Shown here one piece after another: positions 51,939 to 61,434 of a stretch of 64,000 nt of DNA. The translations under genes and the position numbers were made by a program. Positions within the stretch are counted from its first letter, which is position 1; every line of letters begins with the position of its first letter. The notes beneath the pieces were generated by a model that worked only from the letters and a program-made list of their open reading frames with translations, was not told the origin of the DNA and made no database searches. Origin of the DNA: Ascoidea rubescens DSM 1968 (Eukaryota > Ascomycota > Saccharomycetes > Ascoideales > Ascoideaceae). The stretch spans positions 1,288,487 through 1,352,486 of the forward strand of contig NW_017962915.1 of NCBI RefSeq assembly GCF_001661345.1, written 5' to 3'.

Positions 51939-54900
51939 TTACAGTGCAATTAACATCACTATTCGGCCCTCAACAGGCTCAAGCTTGACTATCTTGTCTG
52001 CTATCACTTTATCACCAACCACCAAATGATGCTGCTTGTTTAGTGATAGCAATTCCACATCCACTCCCAACTGCTGGCAGTATCCAACCGAGTAATCAGG
52101 AAACTGTGAATTATTGAGAACCACGCACTCAAATGACCACCCCAAGTCTGGCTGCTCTTTGTATTGCTTTTTGATATAGTACAACGTCCAATATTTCTTG
52201 ACCTTGTAGTCAATGAGACACATCAACCGCTCGTTCTTGTTGTGAACTTTGCTATAATATAGTTCCTTCAACTCGCTTGACGAATATTTCTTCAAGTATC
52301 CCTTCATCTTCAATAAACTGGGATCAAATCGCTTGTACTTCTCCTGGTATTGGTATCCGTAGAAGAAGTCCAAAAACTTATCATTTAAATAAAGTATTAT
52401 CTGCCAGCTATTGATCAAAGTCTCAATGGACTCGAATGGCGTGGATAGTTTGACATATCCTTTTATCAACCCCAACTTTTCGTGCACATAATCATCTTTG
52501 TTCTTGCAAACATCGGTTATTACTCTTTCTTTATTCAAATAATTGACCCCACACAAAAACGGCACGTCTGCAACATTACCATTTATATCTTTACAAAGAG
52601 TAAAATGCTCATAACTTGTGGCAAAGTATCGAGGATGAATGCTGTGGGATGTAACCACTTCTCTACCATCTTCTGACAGACTAGGCACTTTTTCAGATAC
52701 TTTAGTCCACTTATCTGTGGTTCGATGAATGAATGCTTTTAAATTTTTGGAATATGTTAAGTTTTTAAAATTTTTCAAGTTTTCCGAATCCTTTATATCT
52801 GGTGTTTCTTTTAACTGATTTGAATCTTTCTGATAGTGTCCACTAAAAAACTTATACAAACGATTTAAAGCTTCATTATTGTATGTCTCCTCCACACCAG
52901 TGTTGCCAAAACCAATCAATGATTGACCATGGATTAACATAGGGATTTTGTTGTCTGCTGCAAACCTTGCTACAAAGTCATCAATCATCAACCGCAACTC
53001 CTTTAAAAAAATATCAACTTTATTTGCTGTATAGTTGTTTGGTGCCATTGTCACTGACTCACCATTTAATTTTAGCTCGGGCAAATTATTTTCAATTTCA
53101 GATTCTAAGGAGTTTCCATTTTGGGTTCTTTCCTCATGTTTTGTCAAAACTACCTGGTAGATTTGATATATCAAATCCCTTTCTTGTCGGGTCAACTCAT
53201 CAATTTCCATTTCTTCTTCAAAATTATCGTTTGTACTATTCAAAAGCCCAAATTTATTCAAAAGACTGAATCTTTCGTTGATTACTTCATCTAATTCTTT
53301 CATTCTTAACACTCTTATATCACTATGTGCAATGTTTTCAAGTTTTATCTCTACTTCATTTTCCAACCTAAATGGATCTTCAATCTCGTTTTTGTAGTTA
53401 TATGTCAATGTCAAAACCTGGGTAATGTTTTGGCCTCTCCAATCAAACAATAAATCAAAATTCGAGTTTGAATCTGGGTCCTCATTAACATTTAAATATT
53501 TGCTTGAGTAGTCTACCTCCCTATGCGACTTGCACTTTAAGCAGTGTTGATATATAATGTTCTTTGGCAAATAATGGAAAAACTCATTTCCTATCTCAAA
53601 ATTGAGTGAGCAGTTTTGGGTGATTTTCTCAAAGAGGTAAGAGTTTGGTGCAATGAAGCTTCCAATATCAGGAATATAAAACTTCAATTTCCAGTTCCTT
53701 GAGTCAACCATCTCTAAGGAAACCCCCATATCAGAACAATAAGATGGCAAACCTAATGAATCGTGTATAAACTTGCTCGGCAAGCCAAATATTTTAGTTG
53801 GAATTTCTGTTTCATTTGATCGAAGATGATGAAAAAAATCGAAATTTCCCACATTAGCACCTTTTGCGCTACTGTATTTGTTGGGATCAAGTTTTTCATT
53901 TTTTTTCGATCGTAATCTCTGAGAAACAGAATAATTAAAATAATTTTGCTCACAAAGTGCCTTTATGTGGGCGTCAATTTGCAATCGAGAAACAGCAGGA
54001 GCCTCTCGAGCTGGCGTTTCAATTATCAAACTGTTTGACAAAAAAATATCACTATTCTTGTCATAAACACCGAATAGCTTTAAAAAGTAGTGTACAGTCT
54101 TAGGACTGGTTCGAATCGAATTGAATTTTTTCAAGTAATCTTCATTGATAGTTGGATCTGATGATAATAACGCATCAGTAAAGTAGTCAGAATCTGTTAT
54201 ATTCTCCAGAACTTTGATATTGAAACCGAAGTTGGAAGATTGATAGTCTCTAGTTAAAGGATTGTAAAATAAACCATGAGCTTTGCTCAAATAATTCAAA
54301 TTCTGCGTTGAAATCAAACGAGACTTTTCGTACACTAGCAATGGTCCCACAATTTTTTTTACATACTTTCCCAATTCATAATGTGGATACATGACATAGT
54401 ACTTCATCAAAGTTATAATGCTAGTAAGATATTGTAACTCCTCATCTGATATGAAAACACTATTTATGACTGAGTTCATATCTACCTGGTAGTCTTCCTG
54501 TCCCTTTTCATTAATAGCCCAGATACATTCAAGGTATTTAACTAAAAAAAGATCAACATAATGTTGTACATTTTTTATATTTTTATCATCATCCAAAATT
54601 TGCATAGCGTGCTTTATCCAAATTACATTTTTTGATGTATTTAAATAGTAGTTGTAGTTTATCAATCCGTTGGATTGAACAATCGAGTTACTTGATTGAT
54701 TATTAGCTTTTGTAGATGGTAAATATAACGGAGAGCTTAAGTGCAAAAACCGCACAGGATTATTAATAACTGATAAGTGGAGTGCATAGAATAGTATAGC
54801 ATTTAGGATAGGAATATCAAAGAAGTTATAAGAATATAGTATAAAACTTGAGTTACTATTATTTTTAAAAAATGGCAAATTTACCATGAAATAAGCCAAG

Positions 54901-56375
54901 TTCAATGTATTAATTGAGCTTTCATTGGACAAGCTATCAAATGCCGATTTGACCTGTAAATCTATATCGTTCATCATCTTCGAAGCTAACAAGTTGAATT
55001 CAACAAGAAACATTATCAAAAAGTTTAAAAGATTTTCTCTAAACGTGAAAGCCTTTTCAATGTTATCAATTTCGCTGATTATATCGTATAATTTATGCTG
55101 GTCGAAAAATGAGTTAATTTGAAAACTAATTTGGTTTGGCCTGATGTCAACGACTTTTTTATCAATTGTTAGTACTGGAATAGTATTTTTGAGAAATAAA
55201 TTCTGACTCTTATTAAAATTGCCTTTAGCGCCACTATCACTAACACCTGTCAAGTCATTAAACAATGTTTTTTGTTCATTGATCACCAACCCGAAATTTA
55301 ATACATTTGGATAACGACTTCCTAGCGCTAAAAAGTGGCTGTTGTCAACAAACTGTACCAATGAACCAAATCCAGGCTTTTCATCCATTCTACTAAATGT
55401 GTTCAATTTTCGAGTGGTTGTTTCCAAGTTTTGATCAAAATAGCATTCTGAAATTATGTTATTGAATAGTTTTGAGAGTAGGGTTTTGTATGCTTCTCTG
55501 GTTTCTTTGTTAAATTTGCTATTACTGTGACCCTTGTGCTTGCCATTAAATTCTTTTTGAAATTGAGATAGTCTCTCAGCATTTTTCTGAATGAACATTT
55601 GATACTTGTTAATCTTGAACTCCTTACCACTGGATACATTTCTTTTGAGCGTCCCACTCAAAAGGTACAAATAATCATCATAATCAAAAGGATTGAACTC
55701 AGTGAAAGATGAGTTATTAGTTATTTTATTATTTTTCGAAAGCATGGAAATTAGCGATTTATATGCATTCTTGCCAGCAATTTTTCCAATAATGTGATTA
55801 GTTTGATAGTCGCTGCCAATGTATTTAAACAAATTTAGATCCTGTAATTTTGTCCAGTTTTCACTGGTGTTTTTAATTTTATTTCTAGGTTTGATGGTCT
55901 GTATTCCATTCTGAATGTCTTCTTTTTCAGTTTCCTCTTTTAATTCTGCCGTTGTGTTTCCAATACCTGTTATCAAACGTTCTGTTTTATTTGAAGATAC
56001 AGACTCAGTTTTATTCCCAGTTCGATTATCGGTTGGAATAACTTGATTGTTTATCATTTCTTCAGTGCTTGCACTCAGAAATGACTGGTCGAGCTGTAAT
56101 TTCACCTCACTCTTTTGCATTTCACTTTGAGTGGAAGTTCCATTTTGTGCTGATTCTTGTTTTATCCTATCGATTTTGTCACAATTTATTTTTTTCTCAT
56201 TCGGATTATTCAATTCAAGATTATTCTCAAGATTTTTGCAATCTGGTGTTTTTCCTTTAATAAAAATGGAAGATGAAATAAATCTTGAGGTGTATGGTAA
56301 AAACAACTTCCGGCTGTGATTGTTTAGTAATGACCCTAAAGGATAATGAATATAGCTGATATTCACCTTAATCAT
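51939..56375 (-). CDS. DSS1: Mitochondrial 3'-5' exoribonuclease Dss1-like (RNB domain)
   Basis: This is the nuclease subunit of the mitochondrial degradosome (mtEXO), partner of helicase Suv3. The 1478-residue protein starts at ATG 56373-56375 with a basic, Ser-rich, acid-free leader (HSRKLFLPYTSRFISSSIFI) expected for mitochondrial import. Residues 40-200 are low complexity. The body up to about 790 is helix-rich; the RNB-like region (about 800-1180) includes IPTKIFGLPSKFIHD, SDMGVSLEM and FYIPDIGSFIAPNSYLFEKI. The C-terminal part (about 1200-1478) has HPRYFATSYEHFTLC and an S1-like beta-rich end. It is much longer than S. cerevisiae Dss1 (969 aa). The acidic cluster of the RNB site looks incomplete, although the divergent Dss1 family is hard to align by eye. 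Confidence 0.75.
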   Translation of the reverse strand: MIKVNISYIHYPLGSLLNNHSRKLFLPYTSRFISSSIFIKGKTPDCKNLENNLELNNPNEKKINCDKIDRIKQESAQNGTSTQSEMQKSEVKLQLDQSFLSASTEEMINNQVIPTDNRTGNKTESVSSNKTERLITGIGNTTAELKEETEKEDIQNGIQTIKPRNKIKNTSENWTKLQDLNLFKYIGSDYQTNHIIGKIAGKNAYKSLISMLSKNNKITNNSSFTEFNPFDYDDYLYLLSGTLKRNVSSGKEFKINKYQMFIQKNAERLSQFQKEFNGKHKGHSNSKFNKETREAYKTLLSKLFNNIISECYFDQNLETTTRKLNTFSRMDEKPGFGSLVQFVDNSHFLALGSRYPNVLNFGLVINEQKTLFNDLTGVSDSGAKGNFNKSQNLFLKNTIPVLTIDKKVVDIRPNQISFQINSFFDQHKLYDIISEIDNIEKAFTFRENLLNFLIMFLVEFNLLASKMMNDIDLQVKSAFDSLSNESSINTLNLAYFMVNLPFFKNNSNSSFILYSYNFFDIPILNAILFYALHLSVINNPVRFLHLSSPLYLPSTKANNQSSNSIVQSNGLINYNYYLNTSKNVIWIKHAMQILDDDKNIKNVQHYVDLFLVKYLECIWAINEKGQEDYQVDMNSVINSVFISDEELQYLTSIITLMKYYVMYPHYELGKYVKKIVGPLLVYEKSRLISTQNLNYLSKAHGLFYNPLTRDYQSSNFGFNIKVLENITDSDYFTDALLSSDPTINEDYLKKFNSIRTSPKTVHYFLKLFGVYDKNSDIFLSNSLIIETPAREAPAVSRLQIDAHIKALCEQNYFNYSVSQRLRSKKNEKLDPNKYSSAKGANVGNFDFFHHLRSNETEIPTKIFGLPSKFIHDSLGLPSYCSDMGVSLEMVDSRNWKLKFYIPDIGSFIAPNSYLFEKITQNCSLNFEIGNEFFHYLPKNIIYQHCLKCKSHREVDYSSKYLNVNEDPDSNSNFDLLFDWRGQNITQVLTLTYNYKNEIEDPFRLENEVEIKLENIAHSDIRVLRMKELDEVINERFSLLNKFGLLNSTNDNFEEEMEIDELTRQERDLIYQIYQVVLTKHEERTQNGNSLESEIENNLPELKLNGESVTMAPNNYTANKVDIFLKELRLMIDDFVARFAADNKIPMLIHGQSLIGFGNTGVEETYNNEALNRLYKFFSGHYQKDSNQLKETPDIKDSENLKNFKNLTYSKNLKAFIHRTTDKWTKVSEKVPSLSEDGREVVTSHSIHPRYFATSYEHFTLCKDINGNVADVPFLCGVNYLNKERVITDVCKNKDDYVHEKLGLIKGYVKLSTPFESIETLINSWQIILYLNDKFLDFFYGYQYQEKYKRFDPSLLKMKGYLKKYSSSELKELYYSKVHNKNERLMCLIDYKVKKYWTLYYIKKQYKEQPDLGWSFECVVLNNSQFPDYSVGYCQQLGVDVELLSLNKQHHLVVGDKVIADKIVKLEPVEGRIVMLIAL

Positions 56376-56707
56376 TTAACTATATTACAGATTTACTCAT
56401 TGATTTCTGTTGATATTCGACAAGATATTGCTGATGAAAATAATCCTGATTGGAAAAAATTTGAATGGCTGGAGATTAAAGAAGAAGCCGACCCGTGGAG
56501 CTGGCGACGGCTGTTTTTTGTGTTTGGAAGCAAAGTATATAAATACAGTTTGGAGTTGTCGACGCTGCTTCTTTCTTATCTTTCTTCTGGTGCTTCTTTT
56601 CTTACCCTTCTTCTGCTGTTTATTGAAACTGACAACAGGTGAAGACACTGGGAATATTGACGCTGATCAATTCAACACAACCAACAACTGGATATCAAAC
56701 AACAACA
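56376..56707. promoter_or_regulatory. Divergent promoter DSS1 / PST2
   Basis: This 332-bp head-to-head region has a TATATAAATA at about 56537-56546, followed by a C/T-rich stretch and an AC-rich leader before the PST2 ATG at 56708, fitting PST2 expression. Confidence 0.5.
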
Positions 56708-57430
56708 ATGGCGCCAAAAATTGCAATCATCTTTTACACATTATACGGACACAGGTAGATTTTACTGCTTCGGTTGTGCTAAACAACTCATTAAGCATTG
56801 GAGAAAAAAAATTAGACACTAACTATATTTCGAACTCTTTGAATCTATTGTAGCGAAATTATGGCAAAAGCTGTTCTTGACGGGATTGTTAAAGCTGGCG
56901 GTTGCGCTGATATCTATCAAATCCCAGAAACACTATCAGACCAAGTATTGAAAATGATGAAAGCTAAGCCAAAATCTGATGTGCCAATTCTCAACGATGT
57001 TAGCATATTGAAAAAGTATGATGGGTTTTTATTTGGAATTCCAACAAGATATGGAAATTTTCCTGCTCAATGGAAAACTTTTTGGGATAGAACTGGAGGG
57101 CTCTGGAAAAATGGAGAGTTATTTGGTAAATTTGCTGGGGTTTTTGTTTCAACAGGCACGCCTGGCGGTGGTCAAGAAGTTACTGTATTGAATGCTTTGT
57201 CAACGTTGTGCCACCATGGAATAATTTTTGTGCCTTTAGGATACAAGAACACTTTTCCATTAGTCACAAACTTGAATGAAGTCCATGGAGGCTCTCCCTG
57301 GGGCGCTGGAACGTTCGCAGGTCCTGATGGCTCAAGAAAACCTACAAATTTGGAATTAGAAATGGCGTCAATTCAAGGAGAGTCATTTTATAATCTTCTT
57401 GCGGGTCGTTTTCTTAACAATGATAGTTGA
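56708..57430 (+). CDS. PST2: Pst2/Ycp4/Rfs1-type flavodoxin-like quinone reductase, spliced
   Basis: This NAD(P)H:quinone oxidoreductase of the flavodoxin-like (WrbA) family binds FMN and protects against oxidative stress at membranes and eisosomes. Exon 1 (56708-56754) encodes [15 protein letters not shown], the first beta-strand and phosphate-binding loop. An intron (56755-56853) follows, and exon 2 (56854-57430) continues [17 protein letters not shown], giving 207 residues. The longest uninterrupted frame starts only at 56861 and would lack the FMN loop. Family motifs: [51 protein letters not shown], and [12 protein letters not shown] ... [17 protein letters not shown]. The branch site CACTAAC (56817-56823) is perfect, but the donor GTAGAT is unusual. 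It is convergent with the STIMATE-family gene. Confidence 0.9.
56755..56853 (+). other. Intron in PST2 with non-canonical donor
   Basis: The 99-nt intron has donor GTAGAT (56755-56760), branch ACTAAC at 56818-56823, and acceptor TAG ending at 56853; phase 2. Removing it restores the full flavodoxin N-terminus. No GTATGT is available nearby. Confidence 0.75.
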
Positions 57431-57673
57431 TTGCTTAGTTATTTGTTTTTTTTCAGAAAAGTATGCAAAGAGTGGTTGTTCGAGATATTATCGAGAAAAA
57501 TTTGTTGAGCAAAAAACCAAAGAAGTGAACAATTATGTTGGATAAAAAAAATAAATATATATGTAATAATGAATAAATATAATGAATAAATTTCATTGTT
57601 TTTCGCCCTTCTTGATTTATAAATATATTATTTCTGGCAAAAAAAAAATGTTAAACTAATTCAAATGGTAATT

Positions 57674-58954
57674 TTAATATTTTCTATGCAATAGTAACTC
57701 GCCTTCCAAAATTTCTGGCTCAGGCTGACCTAATAAACCGGCTTCTCTTAGTAAGGATCTTGTTGTTTGTCTCACTAGCTGATCATGGAGAAATTCTTCC
57801 TCGTCACCAAAGTTGTTTACATAAGTATTTGAACTTAACGATTCGAATCCAGATCCAGATCCAGATCCAGATCCGGTTTCATTCTCATTCTCATTTTCAT
57901 TTTCATTATCATTTTCAGTTTTATTGTCTATTTTAGATTTATGATCTGTTAGTCTGCCAATGTCGATGTTAATTATAGAGGGCGGGTTGGTATTATTATC
58001 ATTGATGTCAAAACTGGTGTTATTATCGTTATTATTGTTATCAATATTGCCATCAATATTGCCAATCTGATTATTATCATTATTTACTGAACCATAGTTG
58101 GAATGATAATGGTGTATTGATTTGTTGATATTCTTGTGATAGTTTTGATAGTGGTTGCTTTTCAAACCTTTATATTCTGGACTTTGAATAATGTTATCCA
58201 CGCAAACATATTGCAAAGTGTTCATTATTAAAGGAAACAAGAAGATGACGAGAAAAATTTGGAAATTTGGAAATCTGTCAAATTTATTCAAGATGAAATC
58301 ACTAATTTGAGCGAAAATCGGTAAAGAGTATAATAATGAATAGACTATGATCTTTGTTAAAAACAAGCCCAAAATATAGATAAACAATTGTTTAAGATAG
58401 TTGATAAATTTTGGCGGATAGCCATACTGGCCGGAATCTATACCTTTGATTTTCAAGTAATTTTTTGATACTTTGTATATTATGTAGAGAAAAAACCATA
58501 GTATGGGGACACCGATGGTAGTGTCAAACAAGACGTTGATGAAATACCAGTTACATTGATCGTCATTTTCGTCGTTATCATTATTTTTTGATTCTATTAT
58601 GAAAGCTAAATTCAAGAGTTTTGATAAAAAATAGCTGAATAATAGATTCATAAAATGAACACCGATTGAACCAAAGACTTGTTTTGATACATCAAAAAAC
58701 CAGATTTTCCAGGGTCTTCGATTAGGGAACTCTTTATATCTTTTATAAATTAGAGTGGATAGGGATAGAAGACCTAGTAAAGTTTGAATTAATATTGAAA
58801 ACGAACCAAATAGTTCACACTGGCCGGTTTCATCGTCAAGAGGCGATTCGTTATTTTGGGTATTTTGACCATTAGTATTTGCATTTGGGAATTTGAAAGA
58901 GAAAAAAAATGGAGTGAAAAAAAATGAGTTTAGATTTATATCGATGTTCGTCAT
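57674..58954 (-). CDS. STIMATE/YPL162C-family vacuolar or ER membrane protein
   Basis: This multi-pass membrane protein belongs to the STIMATE (TMEM110) family; animal members act at ER-plasma membrane contacts, and the S. cerevisiae relative YPL162C is a vacuolar membrane protein of unknown role. The 426-residue chain starts at ATG 58952-58954. The family signature is clear: CELFGSFSILIQTLLGLLSL (about 46-65), STLIYKRYKEFPNRRPWKIW, FFDVSKQVFGSIGVHFMNL, then NWYFINVLFDTTIGVPILWF (about 134-153) and YLKIKGIDSGQYG. Further helices lie at about 190-215 and 230-250. The C-terminal 170 residues are hydrophilic, Asn/Asp-rich, with a GSGSGSGSG stretch encoded by a hexamer repeat (GATCCA on the plus strand, about 57847-57872). 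No function can be assigned beyond the family. Confidence 0.88.
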   Translation of the reverse strand: MTNIDINLNSFFFTPFFFSFKFPNANTNGQNTQNNESPLDDETGQCELFGSFSILIQTLLGLLSLSTLIYKRYKEFPNRRPWKIWFFDVSKQVFGSIGVHFMNLLFSYFLSKLLNLAFIIESKNNDNDENDDQCNWYFINVLFDTTIGVPILWFFLYIIYKVSKNYLKIKGIDSGQYGYPPKFINYLKQLFIYILGLFLTKIIVYSLLYSLPIFAQISDFILNKFDRFPNFQIFLVIFLFPLIMNTLQYVCVDNIIQSPEYKGLKSNHYQNYHKNINKSIHHYHSNYGSVNNDNNQIGNIDGNIDNNNNDNNTSFDINDNNTNPPSIINIDIGRLTDHKSKIDNKTENDNENENENENETGSGSGSGSGFESLSSNTYVNNFGDEEEFLHDQLVRQTTRSLLREAGLLGQPEPEILEGELLLHRKY

Positions 58955-60129
58955 AATTGATGGAAAATTTGAGTGTTTTTTTTAAAAAAAAAAATAGGAT
59001 AAAGGACCGAAATGAAGTAAATTAGCTGGATTGAAATTGGGAAAGAGAAGAGTGGTTTGGTAATGAGTATCAATCCAGTATTTACTAATTTTAAAACCAG
59101 TTAAAATAATTCAAATTAGATTGAAAGTAACCGTTATAGTGGTATAAATGCGATATGTCGAAGAAGGGAGTGTTTGTGAATCTGTGATTGTTTAATTTGG
59201 TAATTTGCAAAGCAGCAAATTGGAACAAAAGTACCCAAAAGCCAAAAAAAAAGCAATGACACCAAAAGCAGTTAGTGGATGATAGAGCAGCAAATAAATG
59301 ATTAAATGGTTGAGGTATGGAAGTAAAGGAAAATGATATAAGAAAAAGCAGCAAGTGAGCGAGATTGTTGACCAATATAAAACCAATTTATCTGAAGCAG
59401 AATAAACTAGACTTGAACTAAAATAGAGCTGAATTAAAATAGACTTGAATTAAATTAGACAACAAAGTAGTCGAATGAAGCTATAACGACGATCCAAAGA
59501 GGATATTAGGTTATAGTGTATTATGGAATAAGAACAGTGTGTCTCAGGCCCACGATATCCAGAAGAAACAAAACGCTGCGTCCTCTGCTTCTTCTGCTTC
59601 CCCCGGGTCTCCTGTTTCTGCGTCTACTTCTGCTCTTGCTTCGTCGGAAGGGCTCTCTTCTGCTGTTTCTGGTGCTTTCTGCTGTTTCTGGTGCCTGTGC
59701 TTCCTCTTCCTCTGCTGCTTTCTTATCGCTTTCTGAGTCCAGCTCAACATCTGTCCTCCGCTGCTCCGTCCGTCCGCGTATATCCGCACACATCCGTGTT
59801 CACGTGTGTCTCCACGAGGCCACAAACACCGTCCGCAGCGTTTCCGCGTGCCGTCCGTGGCCGGCCGTGCTCAGAAGTCAGAGTGGAATCATTACGACTC
59901 AACAATTTCCAACTGCCTCAGCACCCAAAAAGTTAATATCTAAGTTCCTTACGCAGTTACATATATTCTTCTATTTCCCAGTCCCTTTTTGTTATCTCTT
60001 CACCTCGTTGTTTTTGGCCTGAGTTTCAAGATTGTTTGCTCTTATTCCCTATCCCTTTTCTGTGCTGTTTTAGGGGCTTTCCAATTCTTTCTCCAGCTCT
60101 CTCTTCCTTCATTCAATTTGCTTCTGAAA
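58955..60129. promoter_or_regulatory. Divergent spacer STIMATE-family gene / uncharacterised gene
   Basis: This 1.17-kb head-to-head region is AT-rich to about 59565, then has a strikingly C/T-rich, GC-rich block (59570-59870) with near-repeats of TCTGCTGTTTCTGGTGC (59660-59697) and CCGTCCG motifs (59765-59860). Pyrimidine-rich leader sequence follows. Open frames in the block are Ser/Ala-rich on one strand and Lys/Glu-rich on the other, overlap each other and show no domain. Confidence 0.5.
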
Positions 60130-60990
60130 ATGTCAAAGTTTAAATCACTAATAAAATACTCTGCTTTTGTGATAGGTGTTCCCTTATCCGTCTATTCATA
60201 CAATTTAAATTCAAAATACGACAACTTTCCAATATATATCTTGCCCAATGATATGCTAATCCAGTCAGTTATATCAGACTACAAAAAAAAGAAATCTCTA
60301 AGTGACAAATACATTGCCTATTGCGACACCTTTATAAGTGAGGAAATCAACCTATCCTCTAATCTAATTGATTTATTCAAAAATGAGAAAACCTTGAACG
60401 ACCACATTTTATTGAAGTTTTTCAACACAAATTTATTCAAAGCCGAAGTCAGTTTGATTGGCAATTCTAAAAACTTGAAAAAACCTATAGACCTAGCAAA
60501 TACCCCTCCTCGCTCAAATATCGTTTATAACGATCCCTACAACGAAACTGAAAACAATATTGCAAACATTCTTAAACTCATCAAATCTTCTTCCAACTCA
60601 AATCTATTGCAATGGGAAATATATCCTCCCTCTTTAGTCTCTTTCTTTGAAAAAATCGCCAAATATGGCTACCCCTGGAGATTGATGAACGGTGGTTACC
60701 ATGAAGTATACATACACTTTATACCCAACAAAAATACCAACAATGAAAATGGAAAATTCAAAATTTATTTCACTTGTGCTCATGAATATAACAAGTTCAA
60801 TCACGATGGCAAAATATTACCCAAATTCACAATGTGGTTGCATCGTTTTTACGCCAAACTTTTACTAGACCAAGCTGTTCGTGATATTAAAAACGAATTT
60901 ACCAGTTTTGATGTCTCTACCAAAAACTTCAAAAACTTAAATCTACCCAATAACAATAACTCCACTGACAATATTAATAACAATTTATGA
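60130..60990 (+). CDS. Uncharacterised protein with N-terminal membrane anchor
   Basis: This 286-residue protein from ATG 60130 (MSKFKSLIKYSAFVIGVPLS) has a frame open 47 codons higher but without an ATG. The basic first residues and a single hydrophobic segment (about 9-25) suggest a mitochondrial or ER signal anchor. The rest is hydrophilic. The most conserved-looking part is WEIYPPSLVSFFEKIAKYGY followed by PWRLMNGGYHEVYIHF (about 202-237), a Trp/Tyr/Gly-rich block resembling uncharacterised fungal proteins that share a GYPWR-x-M-x-GG-x-H/Y motif. It ends in an Asn-rich tail. No function was recognised. It converges with the secreted-protein gene. Confidence 0.7.
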   Translation: MSKFKSLIKYSAFVIGVPLSVYSYNLNSKYDNFPIYILPNDMLIQSVISDYKKKKSLSDKYIAYCDTFISEEINLSSNLIDLFKNEKTLNDHILLKFFNTNLFKAEVSLIGNSKNLKKPIDLANTPPRSNIVYNDPYNETENNIANILKLIKSSSNSNLLQWEIYPPSLVSFFEKIAKYGYPWRLMNGGYHEVYIHFIPNKNTNNENGKFKIYFTCAHEYNKFNHDGKILPKFTMWLHRFYAKLLLDQAVRDIKNEFTSFDVSTKNFKNLNLPNNNNSTDNINNNL

Positions 60991-61434
60991 ATCTTCTAAT
61001 CGTTCCTCAATCACTCATTAAGCTCTTCAGCTTAATCTTAGTTTTACTATATATTCTTTTCTCCGTTTTTTAATTTTTTGTCTATTCATTTTTTTTTTTG
61101 TTTTCTTTTATACAATATTCACTCAACACTCCTCTTTTTCAAATTCAATAATTTACCTATACTCTTTGCTTACCGCATTGCACCACCAAACATCACATAA
61201 AAGCGCGTTAATCTACAACTTAATTTCACTCACTAAACTTAAAATATTATGCTATTGAAAAAAAAAGATAAATAAAAAGATAAATGTGATATAAAAATAA
61301 CAATAATTACTTCAAAATAATATAAATCAAACAAACCAAAGTCCATTGAACTCAAATCAGCGACTCATCAGCGACTGATTTCAATCGAAGCTGGCCAACC
61401 AAACATGTTCGTCCGAGACCTCACTCGACCCTGT
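60991..61434. other. Convergent spacer
   Basis: This AT-rich 444-bp spacer between two convergent genes has poly-T and AATAAA-type sequences suited to 3' ends. No gene was recognised. Confidence 0.55.

Noticed and set aside
56861-57430. PST2 starting at the internal ATG 56861
   Set aside because: This form would lack the FMN-binding loop; splicing from 56708 restores the complete flavodoxin N-terminus.
59521-59825. Overlapping Ser/Ala-rich and Lys/Glu-rich frames
   Set aside because: They lie in three frames of one C/T-rich block, mirror its composition and lack domains or a good start context.
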